A stretch of DNA of 64,000 bases from Teredinibacter purpureus (GTDB lineage: Bacteria; Pseudomonadota; Gammaproteobacteria; Pseudomonadales; Cellvibrionaceae), in contig NZ_CP060093.1 of the NCBI RefSeq assembly GCF_014217335.1, positions 62,001-126,000 of the forward strand, written 5' to 3'. A program made the translations under genes and the position numbers. The notes under the pieces are model-generated. The model ran no database searches. It saw only the letters and a list, made by a program, of their open reading frames with translations, and was not told the origin of the DNA. This document shows positions 27,042 through 35,999 of the stretch, one piece after another. The first letter of the stretch is position 1; each line of letters starts with the position of its first letter.

Positions 27042-28106
27042 ATGTCCCTCAATAACATTTACACTGGTGGAATTCTTCGGGTTGTAGACAAAGCAACGTC
27101 GCTTGGTGTGACCTTTCCATATGAAATTTGGAACCCCGGGCTTACCCCCATTTCGCCTCTAGATTGTACGAATGCACGTTTATATAAAACGAAAATCGGT
27201 CAAGCCATCATGGATCATATTGAAGATCCAAGTGTTCGGTACGTACTTCGAATGATCCAAAGTAAAACAAGCCCTCCTGATTGGCACCACATTGTATATT
27301 TTGGTGAAAATCATATTGTTTGTCCTGAAGATGACGTTGAGTGTGTACGCTCTCTTGATAAGGCTATATTGCGTGTCGAAGAACTGTTTGAGAGGGAAGA
27401 TAGATACGAATTTGACAAAGTTCACACTGAGAATGGTATCTACTATCGTGAAGCGAATAAAGACGTTGCTTTGATATCAAAAATACACTTCCAAGACCAG
27501 GCTGATGATAGCGAACTCGCCAAAGCCATTAAAATCTTAAGGAAAGGATCCACGGGTATATCTAAGCTTGAGCTCCACAGTATATTTTCGAATTACTTCC
27601 GCTGCCCAACAAACCAAAGCCTCATTGACGACAAGCCAACATATGCGCGCGGTAACTACATCCCCTACCCATCGTTGAATAACCAGGCGCACGCAATGAA
27701 AAATGCGCTCTCCTCGCTCGACCTTAAAGTATCACTTGGTCATGCACAGGAGCTTATAGCCTCGTTTTATAACTTTGCAAGCTGGAATCATATAGTTGCT
27801 CTGGAAAATAAATGTTCAACCCCTGTGGATCCAGTTGTCATCTCAGATTACAGGGCGGCACCAACAAACCATCATTTTTATTCATGCATGACAAGCGCTA
27901 TGCCCGCCTTCAGAAAACTAGTAAACACGGATTATTCAATAGGTGTTTCAGTGAATGGGACTTACAATAAAATAGACATTAGACAGTCGCTGGAATTAGG
28001 TTACGACATCTATGAGAATATCCATAATGATGGAATTCGCTGTTTTACCGTACCCCAATTAGATAGGTATGAAATTGATGATTGGACTAACAGAGTAGGA
28101 CTGTAA
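27042..28106 (+). CDS. Unknown protein (354 aa) with a small helical HAQE/W motif domain
   Basis: Residues about 215-262 read AMKNALSSLDLKVSLGHAQE then LIASFYNFASWNHIVAL. This is the pattern of a short helical domain (SHsqALELvArllGfrdWnaL) found in many small proteins annotated near glyoxalase-like families. The rest, including a C-terminal part with DYSIGVSVNGTYNKIDI, is not recognised. AGGAGC at -12 supports the start. Confidence 0.5.
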   Translation: MSLNNIYTGGILRVVDKATSLGVTFPYEIWNPGLTPISPLDCTNARLYKTKIGQAIMDHIEDPSVRYVLRMIQSKTSPPDWHHIVYFGENHIVCPEDDVECVRSLDKAILRVEELFEREDRYEFDKVHTENGIYYREANKDVALISKIHFQDQADDSELAKAIKILRKGSTGISKLELHSIFSNYFRCPTNQSLIDDKPTYARGNYIPYPSLNNQAHAMKNALSSLDLKVSLGHAQELIASFYNFASWNHIVALENKCSTPVDPVVISDYRAAPTNHHFYSCMTSAMPAFRKLVNTDYSIGVSVNGTYNKIDIRQSLELGYDIYENIHNDGIRCFTVPQLDRYEIDDWTNRVGL

Positions 28107-28110
28107 TAGG

Positions 28111-28129
28111 CGTAGAGGTGTACTCTACG
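28111..28129 (+). terminator. Hairpin after the 354-aa gene
   Basis: CGTAGAG / CTCTACG with a 5-base loop lies 4 bp after the stop codon. There is no T-run, so it may be a weak or Rho-assisted terminator between the plus-strand gene and the minus-strand array. Confidence 0.4.
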
Positions 28130-28202
28130 TTGCTTATTGCGGGATAATACTAGTCAATCTCCATCCACAGATTATCATAATCTGCTTGGCATCCGGAGTG
28201 AC

Positions 28203-28289
28203 CTATTGACCATCAATGATTACACTGCCACCGGAAACGGTGATATTACGCCCATTTGTAATAATACTTGTTCCGTTGACACTATTCAT
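28203..28289 (-). CDS. 28-aa small protein, last gene of array 1
   Basis: The frame reads MNSVNGTSII..., with repeated Gly/Ser/Val/Ile turns ending VIIDGQ, a pattern like one beta-strand repeat. It is preceded by TAGGAAAG, which includes the stop codon of the upstream gene, exactly as at the other junctions of this array. Function unknown. Confidence 0.5.
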   Translation of the reverse strand: MNSVNGTSIITNGRNITVSGGSVIIDGQ

Positions 28290-28300
28290 TGTTTACTTTC

Positions 28301-28507
28301 CTATGTATTTAGTCGTACTTTTTCAATCGCTTCAGCTTTGCTTAAAGCAGAAATTTTTGTTCTCTCAAAATCACTCAAGAACAAGAGCGCCAGAGTAACG
28401 AACAATCCCTTACCCTCAAGATAAATCGTGTCGCCGTGTCCTACCGCTGGAAGACCAGCTCGAACATTTCCCGCTTTCCATTGTTTTTCTATATAATTAA
28501 ATAACAT
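28301..28507 (-). CDS. Small protein (68 aa), array 1
   Basis: A small protein with a hydrophobic central stretch (GLFVTLALLFLSDFE) and a charged C-terminus. Its stop codon TAG begins the TAGGAAAG junction to the next gene. GGACGG precedes its ATG. Family unknown. Confidence 0.5.
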   Translation of the reverse strand: MLFNYIEKQWKAGNVRAGLPAVGHGDTIYLEGKGLFVTLALLFLSDFERTKISALSKAEAIEKVRLNT

Positions 28508-28534
28508 TTCAATTTTCCGTCCTATTTCAACACA

Positions 28535-28798
28535 CTATTTTGAAAGAGCTTTGCGCCCAACATCAGTTAATCTTAATAAGGGGCCTTCATCAGGGTCAGT
28601 CTCAGAATCACCATCAATATATATCAGACCTCTATCCATTAAAGCCTTTATAGTGCGATCTCCATAAAAGTAATATTCGATACCCTGTTCAATATATTTG
28701 AGTTTTCGTAGCATTGTTTTGCTAACCCGTGCGTATTGAGCCACTTTCCAACCTCCTACATTCCGTGAAACCTGCTCGTTCAACCTTTTTGTTCCCAC
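28535..28798 (-). CDS. Small winged-helix-like protein (87 aa), array 1
   Basis: Predicted helices and a C-terminal beta wing (GPLLRLTDVGRKALSK) resemble a winged-helix DNA-binding protein. The start is GTG at 28798; the preceding junction TAACGGAAA lies farther away than usual. The proteins at 46621 and 50710 have a similar layout. Confidence 0.5.
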   Translation of the reverse strand: MGTKRLNEQVSRNVGGWKVAQYARVSKTMLRKLKYIEQGIEYYFYGDRTIKALMDRGLIYIDGDSETDPDEGPLLRLTDVGRKALSK

Positions 28799-28819
28799 GT
28801 TGTAAAGTTTTAGTTTCCG

Positions 28820-29563
28820 TTATATTGTTGATAGCAATTGAGCCCATCTAGCAAAAATCATATCTGTATAATCTGAGCTGGAAATGTCATTGTATGCTCC
28901 AATCGCAAAACCATCATTCATTTCGACCAATGCTGTCTCGCCAGAATCCAATACACCAAAGTCAATAGCGTAACCGGCGTATGATTGCCCTGATGAATCT
29001 AATGAATCAATTGCCTTTTGGATCACGTCAATGGAAGGTGCAGTTGATACATCACCCTCGTAGTGCTCGATTGCTCTAATTGATGATTCGACAACGTAAA
29101 CTCGGAATTCGCTTACAAAATTAACTAGTCCAGCTAACCACACATCCAGTTTTCTAGAAACGCCTCCTAGATAATATAAATCTTGCTCCGTTTCAAACAC
29201 TCTACCTGTAAATTTCTTTTGAGTGCTCGCAGGTTTTGAAAAAATAGAATTCCCGTCGCGAAGAAGTGACTCTAAATCAATTATCCGGCCTATTTTAGCA
29301 ATTCTAAACATTAACGATTCTAAAGACGAAGGATAAGATTCAGCATTCGGTATGACTATACCGAGCTGCTTCATAGCTCCGTACATAACGTCTACGTCAC
29401 CTACAATCAACGACTCTTTATCTAGAGATAAGCTTCTCCTGAGTATTTGTTTTTTACCAATACCTTCATAAGGGATATTCCTTTTATCAAGCTCAGCAAT
29501 GACTAGAGATTCTTCTACTCCATACGTGCCATTGTTCTGTTGAATATAGGCCCTAGAGAACAT
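28820..29563 (-). CDS. ATP-grasp domain protein (R2K-like), array 1
   Basis: A 247-aa protein with the ATP-grasp pattern of the R2K clade: FSKPASTQKKFTGRVFE (ATP-binding Lys region), FVSEFRVYVVESSIRAI, then YAIDFGVLDSG and LVEMNDGFAIGAYN (metal-binding E and N). ATP-grasp enzymes ligate amines to carboxylates, often on peptides. Here it sits beside two paralogous small acidic proteins with a conserved SKS tail, which are possible substrates. The substrate link is inference. Confidence 0.65.
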   Translation of the reverse strand: MFSRAYIQQNNGTYGVEESLVIAELDKRNIPYEGIGKKQILRRSLSLDKESLIVGDVDVMYGAMKQLGIVIPNAESYPSSLESLMFRIAKIGRIIDLESLLRDGNSIFSKPASTQKKFTGRVFETEQDLYYLGGVSRKLDVWLAGLVNFVSEFRVYVVESSIRAIEHYEGDVSTAPSIDVIQKAIDSLDSSGQSYAGYAIDFGVLDSGETALVEMNDGFAIGAYNDISSSDYTDMIFARWAQLLSTI

Positions 29564-29596
29564 TAATTGTACTCAATGTAAGCATGTTACTTTCCT

Positions 29597-29914
29597 TTAA
29601 GATTTTGATGGTACGGATCGAGCTTTAGCCCAAAGCTTCTGAAGCTCTTCAGAAGGTTGCCTACCCATCATGACGGGTGCTCCATCTACATAAACAGCGT
29701 CGTCACCTGCCCAGCCTGGTGCTTTTTCTAGCTCGCTCACATCCATATTTTCTAGCTGCTCGACTCGACTAATTTCATCTTCGAATGAAATAGCTGTAAT
29801 AGTTGTATCTTTGTAAGCTGAACGCTCACCCTTGAAAGCTGCTGTAAGTTCTAACGGTAGCGCTGCACCGTCTTCATACTCAAAAACTACTGTCATATAC
29901 TTTGTTTCTGGCAT
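29597..29914 (-). CDS. Small acidic protein A (105 aa), paralogue of 30668-30964
   Basis: Starts MPETKYMTVVFEYEDGAALP and ends AKARSVPSKS. The protein at 30668 shares the same N-terminus, the middle TITAIS-EDEISR and the C-terminal AKARSxPSKS. The conserved ends with a variable middle suggest a tag or a modification substrate. The stop TAA runs into AGGAAAG of the next junction. Function unknown. Confidence 0.6.
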   Translation of the reverse strand: MPETKYMTVVFEYEDGAALPLELTAAFKGERSAYKDTTITAISFEDEISRVEQLENMDVSELEKAPGWAGDDAVYVDGAPVMMGRQPSEELQKLWAKARSVPSKS

Positions 29915-29924
29915 CTTTAGTTTC

Positions 29925-30578
29925 CTATCTGTTTTCTTCTAGTATCGACAAAATAATTTTTTTCAGCGTTTCTGCATACTTGTTATCAGGGTCTTTATCA
30001 ATCAAAAATACTATCCTTTCCGAAAATTGACCCCCGATAGGTTTTAGCGCATCGGAATAATTATTTTCTGAGTGTAATGTTTGACGCCGCCGCCCATCAG
30101 GGGAAATAAGAATTAAATCTGCACCACCTGATTCATTTTGGCGCAATAAAACTGACTCTATTCCTTGGTCAATTGTTGCTGACGCCAATCTTGCATCAAG
30201 TTCGCTTTTGTAAACAGGAGGAGCGATGTAGATTTCTGATTGCGACAATTTCACTGCAGTAGAGCAACTGCTTAAATCAAATCCGGCAACGAAATCTTTG
30301 GAATCGACTTCTCTTGAAATGCTTAAACACTCGGCCTTGCTTTTATTCGAGAGACAACGAATGGCTTCTTCATATCCAGTGTTATAAGCATTCAATTGCT
30401 TTTCAGCTCTACATGCCATACTCGCCGTCTGCTCAGCCATTTTAGCAACATATTCATTTGGCACCTGGGCTTGTAATGACAAAGCTGGGAGCAGACTTAA
30501 TACACAAACGGAACCAATAAACAACCTTTTCATAAGACTCAGCGCTGGCAGCTCGACCGATGAACAATTATTCAACAT
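29925..30578 (-). CDS. Secreted protein (217 aa), array 1
   Basis: An N-terminal signal peptide (MKRLFIGSVCVLSLLPALSL-QAQ at residues 16-37) leads to a mature domain with four Cys in its first half (MACRAEK, IRCLSN, ECLS, SSCSTA), likely disulphide-bonded. The frame begins earlier, but AGGAG lies seven bases before the ATG at 30578. The stop TAG runs into GAAAC of the next junction. It lies between the two paralogous acidic proteins. Confidence 0.55.
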   Translation of the reverse strand: MLNNCSSVELPALSLMKRLFIGSVCVLSLLPALSLQAQVPNEYVAKMAEQTASMACRAEKQLNAYNTGYEEAIRCLSNKSKAECLSISREVDSKDFVAGFDLSSCSTAVKLSQSEIYIAPPVYKSELDARLASATIDQGIESVLLRQNESGGADLILISPDGRRRQTLHSENNYSDALKPIGGQFSERIVFLIDKDPDNKYAETLKKIILSILEENR

Positions 30579-30667
30579 GATTATTCTCCTACGTGTTAGT
30601 TTTAATTTTGTAAATAAAAGTAACATCATTGGTTTTGTGTGCAACTTGGATAGAAACCATCTTTCCT

Positions 30668-30964
30668 TTAAGACTTTGATGGTGCTGATCGAGCCTTCGC
30701 CAGAAGCTTTTCAAGCTCAGGTGACGGCCTATCAATTACATGAATAGCCGTTCCGTCTTCTGCATACACAATGTCTTCTGTATTAGGCAAAACACTGTCT
30801 TCCATTTTCTCTGCGCGACTAATTTCATCTTCGAGAGAGATGGCCGTGATTCGTGTATCTTCAAACATCATTGATTCAGATTTAAATGCTTCCGTTAGTT
30901 TTTTTGGAAGCAGTGCACCTTCGTCATACTCAAAAACGGCAGTTATGTATCGTTTTTCAGGCAT
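30668..30964 (-). CDS. Small acidic protein B (98 aa), paralogue of 29597-29914
   Basis: Starts MPEKRYITAVFEYDEGALLP and ends LLAKARSAPSKS, with DTRITAISLEDEISR in the middle, closely matching the protein at 29597. It is preceded by the junction TGAAGGAAA, whose TGA is the stop of the upstream gene, and followed by TAAAGGAAAG. Unknown function. Confidence 0.6.
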   Translation of the reverse strand: MPEKRYITAVFEYDEGALLPKKLTEAFKSESMMFEDTRITAISLEDEISRAEKMEDSVLPNTEDIVYAEDGTAIHVIDRPSPELEKLLAKARSAPSKS

Positions 30965-30976
30965 TATATATTTCCT

Positions 30977-31285
30977 TCAAGTATCTTGTACATCGATTCT
31001 GGATAGATAAGATCGCCATTTTATAATAAATAGAACATAGAAAACTAAGCCAAATGCGACGAGTATGAAATAAATAGACTGTGGCAACCAGTCAAATGAA
31101 AACAATTCTAAAATTGTTGCTGGACAAACAACAAGGAAACTCATGATCCCATTGTCGCGCCAAAACTTCCGCTTAACTTCTATCGAAGTATGACGAATCT
31201 TGCTGCCAACAACAATGACAAAAGGCCAAAATATCTGTTCAGTTGCTTTGATCTGCTCGGTAGTTAATCGCACCATATTTCCCAT
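30977..31285 (-). CDS. Small membrane protein (102 aa), array 1
   Basis: Two to three hydrophobic segments (18-28, 48-62 and 68-86) separated by basic residues. Its TGA stop forms the junction to the acidic protein gene. A 17-bp inverted repeat (ATCGAGT / ACTCGAT) lies 20-37 bp upstream at 31306-31322. Function unknown. Confidence 0.5.
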   Translation of the reverse strand: MGNMVRLTTEQIKATEQIFWPFVIVVGSKIRHTSIEVKRKFWRDNGIMSFLVVCPATILELFSFDWLPQSIYFILVAFGLVFYVLFIIKWRSYLSRIDVQDT

Positions 31286-31346
31286 TAATAGTAGTTGCCA
31301 ATACTATCGAGTATCACTCGATGTTTATCCCTAGCGCGAAGGGAAT

Positions 31347-31688
31347 CTAATTATTTTTATGATCATGTGGAGGTATATTACATGCACTTAAAATTTCTGA
31401 CTTGTTGCGATCGACGAGCTCCGATATATCTTCTTGTACGACCGAGTCATTTAGACCCCAAGCGATAATAATCCCAATTATTCGCGCGGGGAGGTAGTCA
31501 AAGACAATTTTAAGTTGTGCATCGGATGGATCTTGAATTTCAAGCTTATTTCGTAATGTTTCTCTTAGGAAATTCATATCCGAACTCCGAGGATCCGACA
31601 TTGACCAGTAGGCGTCCACAACAGCCTTCAATCTATCGGCTGAATTGACGCTTTTTTCAATATCACTTTTTATTTCATGATTTCCCAT
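31347..31688 (-). CDS. Small protein (113 aa), first gene of array 1
   Basis: A soluble helical protein, not recognised. An in-frame ATG at 31712 exists, but AGGGG lies nine bases before the ATG at 31688. It is the first gene of the minus-strand array and diverges from the Qat operon. Confidence 0.5.
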   Translation of the reverse strand: MGNHEIKSDIEKSVNSADRLKAVVDAYWSMSDPRSSDMNFLRETLRNKLEIQDPSDAQLKIVFDYLPARIIGIIIAWGLNDSVVQEDISELVDRNKSEILSACNIPPHDHKNN

Positions 31689-31712
31689 GTGATACACCCC
31701 TGAGGATAACAA

Positions 31713-32161
31713 TTAGGACGAAACAGTAAGACTTCTCGACCGGAGACTTTCTATTCGAAAGGGCCTCTTCATTCAAATACATAGAAATAGCCACCGTGTT
31801 CTTGCCCAACGAATATCTGTATCCCACTATATTGTCGATTCTAAGTATCACAATGATGGAAATATATTTCTATTGAGTCAACCCATAATTGTACTTAACG
31901 GCAGATTGATACTCGCTTATAGAGTGACGGGTAAGTGATGGCTTTAATTGCTCAGATATTTCGTCCAGCCAGCTCGGTTTATGTCCACTGCTCCAATGAA
32001 GTTGGGTGTTTCTTAAAACCCTAAAGGCCCTACCATGGCTAGAAAGAGGATCTGGACGACATTAACGCCAAACGTGCGGTTAATTTGCTCGTAGAGATTG
32101 ATCTTCGTCTATTTAACCCCAATAGTTCCAGGTTTTACATGTTAAAGAGGACAGAACGCGG
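31713..32161. other. 449-bp divergent intergenic region
   Basis: This holds the promoters for array 1 (minus) and the Qat operon (plus). I find no confident -35/-10 pair and no credible gene. AAAGAGGA lies about 12 bases before the KAP gene start. Confidence 0.4.
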
Positions 32162-33934
32162 ATGTGGTCAGATACAGAATCGGATGTCGACTACCTGAAT
32201 TTTGGGGAAGTCTCACAATTAGCTGTTGATGTGCTCAAGTCACCAAACATGCTGCCAGTATCTATTGGTGTTTTTGGGAATTGGGGTGCGGGAAAATCGT
32301 CTCTGCTCAAACTTATAGAGAATGATCTAAAGCAGTCGAACCAAGATTGGGTGGTAATTCAGTTTGACGCCTGGCTGTACCAGGGGTTCGATGATGCACG
32401 GGCTGCTTTGCTGGAAGTGATCGCCACCCACCTTCAAAAAGAGGCAGAAGGCAATAAGGGTCTTATCGAGAAAACGCAAAGCCTCTTAGGCCGAGTAGAT
32501 CGTTTTAGAGCGCTAGGCTTATTGGCTGAAGGAGCTGCATTAGTTTCAGGGATGCCAACGGGTGGATTATTGTCAAGAGGGATTGGCGCCGTTGCTGGGC
32601 TGTCTGACGGCATTCAAGATGAGGATGAGTACAAAGGGCTGGATAAGGCTGCGAAAGAAGCGAAAAAGGAGCTTGGCGGATTATTAAAGGCCGAAAAGAA
32701 AAGTACCCCGCCTAAACAAATAGCCGAGTTTAGAAAGGAATATGGCGAGATTCTAGATGGGTTAAACAAACCATTAGTTGTTGTCATCGACAATCTAGAC
32801 CGCTGTTTGCCATCCAATGCCATTCATACTCTGGAAGCGATACGCTTGTTCTTGTTTTTGCCAAACACGGCGTTCGTAGTCGCCGCGGATGAAGGCATGA
32901 TCCGATCGTCCGTTGCGAACCACTTTAAGGGCGCCTCAGAGCGTCATCAAATCGATTATCTTGATAAGTTGATCCAAATTCCAATACGAGTACCCAAGGC
33001 CGGTGTTAGAGAAATTAGGTCGTACCTGTTTATGTTATATGCAGTGTTTCATGAGGTACCGAAGGACAAGCTCGAAACACTTCGCCTTGAGCTAGAGCGG
33101 TCACTTAAAGAATCCTGGAAAGAGGAAGCAATCCCGAAACAGAAAGCTTTAGAGTTTGCAGGTGGTGATTCCGATGGTGCTTTGGCCATGGCTTATGATC
33201 GAGCTGACCGAATCGCACCGATCCTGGCTAACTCTCCCATTATTCATGGCAACCCTCGTATCGTTAAACGATTACTCAATGTGGTGCGCATGCGTTCACA
33301 GGTTGCTGAGCGCAGGAATATGCCGATCGATGAAGCGGTGATAACTAAGTTGGTGATTTTCGAACGGTGTATGGGCGCTGAAGCCACCGCGGATTTATAT
33401 CGCATGATCGATGGTGAAAAAGGTACTCCAAAGCTATTGCAGGACTTAGAATCTGGTGAAGATGTTACTTGCCCGGACAGTTGGAACTTAAGCCCGGTTT
33501 CAAAAGATTTTGTGGTTAATTGGTCTTCCCTGCCCCCATCACTTGGTGGCATGGACCTTAGGGCTGCCATATATCTATCTCGAGAGACTATGCCAATAGG
33601 CTCCTATGCAGACGGTTTGTCTCCTCAGGCAGAAGAGCTGCTAAAAGTATTGGCTGATGTGCTTAATACCAGCTCGCCGGCAGCCACCGATGCTGTTGCC
33701 GCGATTGCACCTCTTGAGATTGTTCCTGTGATGGAAGGCTTGATCAATAACCTAAGACAGATAACGAGCTGGACTAAAAAGCCCCATGGTTTTGCCGGTG
33801 CTTGTCTATTGGCGAGACGATCGCCTGATGCCGCAACAATACTGGCACGCTTCATACTGTCGATTACCCGAGAGCGCATGTCTCCGTGGATGAAAACACT
33901 TCTTAAAGATGAAAACTGGTACAAGGAGAGCTAA
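32162..33934 (+). CDS. qatA: KAP-family P-loop NTPase, QatA
   Basis: A 590-aa KAP NTPase with Walker A GNWGAGKSS (39-47), a split N-terminal insert, Walker B VVVIDNLDRC and the following RLFLFLPNTAFVVAADE. QatA is the ATPase of the four-gene Qat anti-phage system (KAP NTPase, QatB, QueC-like QatC, TatD-like QatD). The four genes are in order and overlap. The mechanism of Qat is only partly known. Confidence 0.85.
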   Translation: MWSDTESDVDYLNFGEVSQLAVDVLKSPNMLPVSIGVFGNWGAGKSSLLKLIENDLKQSNQDWVVIQFDAWLYQGFDDARAALLEVIATHLQKEAEGNKGLIEKTQSLLGRVDRFRALGLLAEGAALVSGMPTGGLLSRGIGAVAGLSDGIQDEDEYKGLDKAAKEAKKELGGLLKAEKKSTPPKQIAEFRKEYGEILDGLNKPLVVVIDNLDRCLPSNAIHTLEAIRLFLFLPNTAFVVAADEGMIRSSVANHFKGASERHQIDYLDKLIQIPIRVPKAGVREIRSYLFMLYAVFHEVPKDKLETLRLELERSLKESWKEEAIPKQKALEFAGGDSDGALAMAYDRADRIAPILANSPIIHGNPRIVKRLLNVVRMRSQVAERRNMPIDEAVITKLVIFERCMGAEATADLYRMIDGEKGTPKLLQDLESGEDVTCPDSWNLSPVSKDFVVNWSSLPPSLGGMDLRAAIYLSRETMPIGSYADGLSPQAEELLKVLADVLNTSSPAATDAVAAIAPLEIVPVMEGLINNLRQITSWTKKPHGFAGACLLARRSPDAATILARFILSITRERMSPWMKTLLKDENWYKES

Positions 33935-34698
33935 TGGGAACCTCACAATCAAACCCTGGGCCAGGTGGTCGATCGCCTTTGGTTCCGCCATGGGCAGACG
34001 ATCAACCTTCGGAACCATTACCTGAACCGGCACCGCAGAGGTTTAAGCCATTTCGACAGGCTCTAGGCAGTTTTGTGTCTGGGGGTGACGGGTCAAATTT
34101 AAGAGTCGCGGTTGGCCACTACGCGCGCGGAGCCAGTGGCGGTGGCGGCGGTACTAGTGCTGCACGTAGGTTAGGTAGTGTTACACAAGCTGGGGGCGGC
34201 CTATATGGCCTCTTAAGCAGTGGCGCGACGGACATAAATGGCGGACAAGAACAGTTCTCGCTCCAGTCTTTATCTGGTAAGTCATGCGATGAGGCGATTT
34301 CGGAAATTTCCAAGGTTCTGTCACCAGATGATGGTGACGGCGATAAAATAAGAGCCTCGATGGCTCATGCTCTGGCTGAAGCCCTTGATGGGGTTGAGGT
34401 ATTTGATCCAGCGTGTATTACCGATAGCGTTATTGTTGACACTATGATCGGGTTTTTAGCAGAAAGTGTCTTTTTACAAATTGTAATGGACGGTGGTAAA
34501 GCATGGAACAAGGCAGAAACACCTGCCCAGGCTTTAAGAGCCGAGTCAGAACTACGGGAATTAATTAAGGTCGTCGTTGATAAGCATATGGGTCCCAAGA
34601 TGGGCAATGGCACACGGCCGTTCAGTAGGCAGGAAATTATTAGCCTTGAGCGGACGGCAATCATGGATGTGTGGACGGAATGGGAGGAATATCGATGA
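33934..34698 (+). CDS. qatB: QatB
   Basis: A 254-aa protein with a proline-rich N-terminus, a Gly-rich stretch (GASGGGGGTSAARRLG) and a helical C-terminal half, as expected for QatB. It overlaps qatA by one base and qatC by 4 bp. QatB is a required Qat component of unknown biochemical role. Confidence 0.75.
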   Translation: MGTSQSNPGPGGRSPLVPPWADDQPSEPLPEPAPQRFKPFRQALGSFVSGGDGSNLRVAVGHYARGASGGGGGTSAARRLGSVTQAGGGLYGLLSSGATDINGGQEQFSLQSLSGKSCDEAISEISKVLSPDDGDGDKIRASMAHALAEALDGVEVFDPACITDSVIVDTMIGFLAESVFLQIVMDGGKAWNKAETPAQALRAESELRELIKVVVDKHMGPKMGNGTRPFSRQEIISLERTAIMDVWTEWEEYR

Positions 34699-35999
34699 TC
34701 ACTCTAGTGTTCAATGAAGATCATACTCAACTACCAGCTGCGTCTGAAAACACTATCCCAGTCCAGCTATACGGGTTGCCAAGTGCAGAACGAGCCGATG
34801 TTTCGGCTATTGGGAGTCCTGCCTTGGAAAGAATTAAGCGGCTGGGTGTAGAGATTACTACGCAGTCCATGGACTTTCTATCAATTGCGCTGGCCGTTAC
34901 CGCAGCGGACACCTTCGTTAGGCGAGAAGACTCTGAAGATGGCTGGACAAGGGCTATTAGAATAGCGCTACCACTTGCTGAGCCTGATAGATGGAGGAAT
35001 GTTTCAAAGAGGCTGGCATCGGCATTCCATTTTCTAAGCGGTGATATTTGGGAGTTCGATTTCAAAGAGGGAGGCACGTTAACTCCCCAGCCGTACCGCC
35101 GAAGAGATCGATACCAGCTAATAAGGCTACGCGGCCTTGATTCTGTATGCCTATTTTCAGGCGGCCTAGATTCAGCTGTCGGGGTAATAGATTTACTCAA
35201 GGATGGAAGAAAGCCCCTTTTTGTCAGTCATTCTTACAAGGGTGATAAGACTAAGCAAGATTCGGTTGCCGAGGCACTGGACGGCAGGTTTGCTAGGTTT
35301 TCAATAAATGCGCACCCAATTTCCGCAAACAGTGAAACTGACATTAGCATGCGGACACGGAGTTGTAATTTTATTGCTTTTGCTGCTGTGGCCGCGGGCG
35401 CTCTTCAAGAAATCAATCGACTTGAAAGAGTTGAGCTGATTGTTCCAGAAAACGGCTTTATTTCAATTAACGCACCATTAACATCTCGTCGAATTGGATC
35501 GTTAAGCACGCGTACGACCCACCCATATTTTATTTCATCTATACAGGAGATATTTCGAGCCGTAGAAATCTCCTGTGAGATAATCAATCCTTATCAGTTT
35601 AAGACGAAGGGTCAGATGATTTCCGAGTGCAAGGATCAATCCACTCTTAAAGCGGTAGTTGATCAAACAGTCTCATGTAGCCATTGGAAGCGCTCTAACC
35701 AACAATGTGGATACTGCGTGCCTTGCACTATCCGGCGCGCATCATTATTGGCAGGTAATATTAACGAAGTGAATGAATATCAGTACCCTGATGTCACACG
35801 AGTTATGACCGAGCCAGATAAAAGGGATGATCTAATGGCTCTCTGTATAGCAATTAGTAAGCGTGATTCACGGAATATACCGCTATGGGTGTCTGAAAGC
35901 GGACCATTACCGGCAGATAAGATAGACGAATATTCAAAAGTCTTTACCGGTGGCCTTGAGGAAGTGGAGGCATACTTTCGATTGGTGGGCATTCTGTGA
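34695..35999 (+). CDS. qatC: QueC-like protein, QatC
   Basis: A 434-aa protein with the PP-loop ATP pyrophosphatase motif SGGLDSA, characteristic of QueC (7-cyano-7-deazaguanine synthase), and a C-terminal zinc site CSHWKRSNQQCGYCVPC. In Qat a deazapurine-like modification has been proposed. The N-terminal 150 residues are an extra domain absent from housekeeping QueC. The ATG at 34695 overlaps the qatB stop (ATGA). Confidence 0.85.
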   Translation: MITLVFNEDHTQLPAASENTIPVQLYGLPSAERADVSAIGSPALERIKRLGVEITTQSMDFLSIALAVTAADTFVRREDSEDGWTRAIRIALPLAEPDRWRNVSKRLASAFHFLSGDIWEFDFKEGGTLTPQPYRRRDRYQLIRLRGLDSVCLFSGGLDSAVGVIDLLKDGRKPLFVSHSYKGDKTKQDSVAEALDGRFARFSINAHPISANSETDISMRTRSCNFIAFAAVAAGALQEINRLERVELIVPENGFISINAPLTSRRIGSLSTRTTHPYFISSIQEIFRAVEISCEIINPYQFKTKGQMISECKDQSTLKAVVDQTVSCSHWKRSNQQCGYCVPCTIRRASLLAGNINEVNEYQYPDVTRVMTEPDKRDDLMALCIAISKRDSRNIPLWVSESGPLPADKIDEYSKVFTGGLEEVEAYFRLVGIL

